From an uncultured Clostridium sp. (lineage in GTDB: Bacteria; Bacillota; Clostridia; TANB77; CAG-508): a stretch of DNA of 5,196 nt. Positions 4,996 through 5,196 of this stretch are shown piece by piece. The notes under the pieces are model-generated. The model saw only the letters and a list, made by a program, of their open reading frames with translations, made no database searches and was not told the origin of the DNA. The translations under genes and the position numbers were made by a program. Location of the stretch: contig CAMSQT010000096.1 of NCBI GenBank assembly GCA_947062645.1, forward strand, positions 1-5,196. Direction: 5' to 3'. Every line of letters begins with the position of its first letter. Positions within the stretch are counted from its first letter, which is position 1.

Positions 4996-5030
4996 ATAGA
5001 TTTGAATTAACTTTTTACTAACCAATCTAT
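4996..5030 (-). promoter_or_regulatory. Inverted repeat in the leader of the zinc-ribbon gene
   Basis: ATAGATT (4996-5002) and AATCTAT (5024-5030) are perfect complements 21 nt apart, ending 6 nt before the GGAGGA ribosome binding site of the minus-strand gene. In RNA this hairpin would sit next to the binding site and could influence translation. It is short and AT-rich, so support is modest. Confidence 0.3.
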
Positions 5031-5062
5031 AAAAAGAAGGGAAATAGTCTAAAAATAAATTC

Positions 5063-5120
5063 ATAATTAGTTTTTTTATAAAACCAATTATAGTATAGCA
5101 TGTTTTAAGAGTAAAAACAA
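5063..5120 (-). promoter_or_regulatory. Promoter and 5'-end stem of the zinc-ribbon gene
   Basis: On the minus strand, TTGTTT (5115-5120), a 17-bp spacer and TATACT (5092-5097) preceded by TGC form an extended -10 promoter. Transcription would start near 5085, giving a leader of about 110 nt. The RNA would begin with a stem: bases 5084-5091 pair with 5063-5070 (eight pairs, one G-U), which may protect the 5' end. Confidence 0.55.
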
Positions 5121-5196
5121 GTCAAATTGTAAAAATTTTCTATTTTTATAATTATTTCGAAGTAGGCGTTTAGAAAAATCCCTTGAAACTTGTAAA
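5121..5196. other. Right end of the window, no gene identified
   Basis: No open frame with a start or ribosome binding site is visible. A weak A/T hairpin (AAAAAT 5131-5136 with ATTTTT 5142-5147) could be a poor terminator for a minus-strand gene lying beyond the window. The last 36 bases are less AT-rich than the rest and may be the tail of such a gene, but too little is present to tell. Confidence 0.3.

Noticed and set aside
4824..5021. Plus-strand ORF of 65 codons at the right end
   Set aside because: It is antisense to the zinc-ribbon gene, which has conserved cysteines and a perfect ribosome binding site.

Overview
The window is very AT-rich, with clean Shine-Dalgarno sites, sigma-70-type promoters and U-tract terminators. 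That points to a low-GC Firmicute, probably a gut-type clostridium. A large serine recombinase beside accessory genes suggests the interior or edge of a mobile element, an integrative conjugative or mobilizable element. The first 42 bases are not biological: bases 9-42 are an Illumina TruSeq adapter and bases 1-8 are probably index sequence. This is therefore the untrimmed end of a contig.

Layout, left to right. A minus-strand gene of unknown function (about 300 codons visible) is cut by the adapter and carries one extra base near its 5' end; its promoter overlaps a perfect dyad. From 954 to 1356 there is no convincing protein gene. That stretch holds the minus-strand promoter, a long dyad, a compact RNA-like fold closed by a 10-bp stem and a U-tract (1139-1260), and a hairpin. 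A small ORF of doubtful start follows (1357-1563), then three tandem 12-nt repeats.

The centre (1620-2925) is the main find: a complete type III toxin-antitoxin locus, best matched to the CptIN family. A strong promoter drives two 48-nt tandem repeats plus the start of a third, then an intrinsic terminator, then a 156-residue endoribonuclease toxin. Both repeats fold into the same H-type pseudoknot, and every stem difference between them is compensated (four double changes). One base after the toxin stop begins a gene for a single-pass membrane protein of unknown function, which looks like a third member of the operon. A terminator closes the unit.

The right part holds the serine recombinase (3018-4598) with its own promoter and an operator-like palindrome on the -10. 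Next come a start-less coding remnant in another frame and a strong terminator. Convergent to these is a 53-residue zinc-ribbon protein on the minus strand, with its own promoter and a structured leader.

How the parts may work together: the recombinase would move the element, while the RNA antitoxin and RNase toxin would stabilise it and may abort phage infection, as known for type III systems. The role of the coupled membrane protein is open and is the most novel part of the locus.
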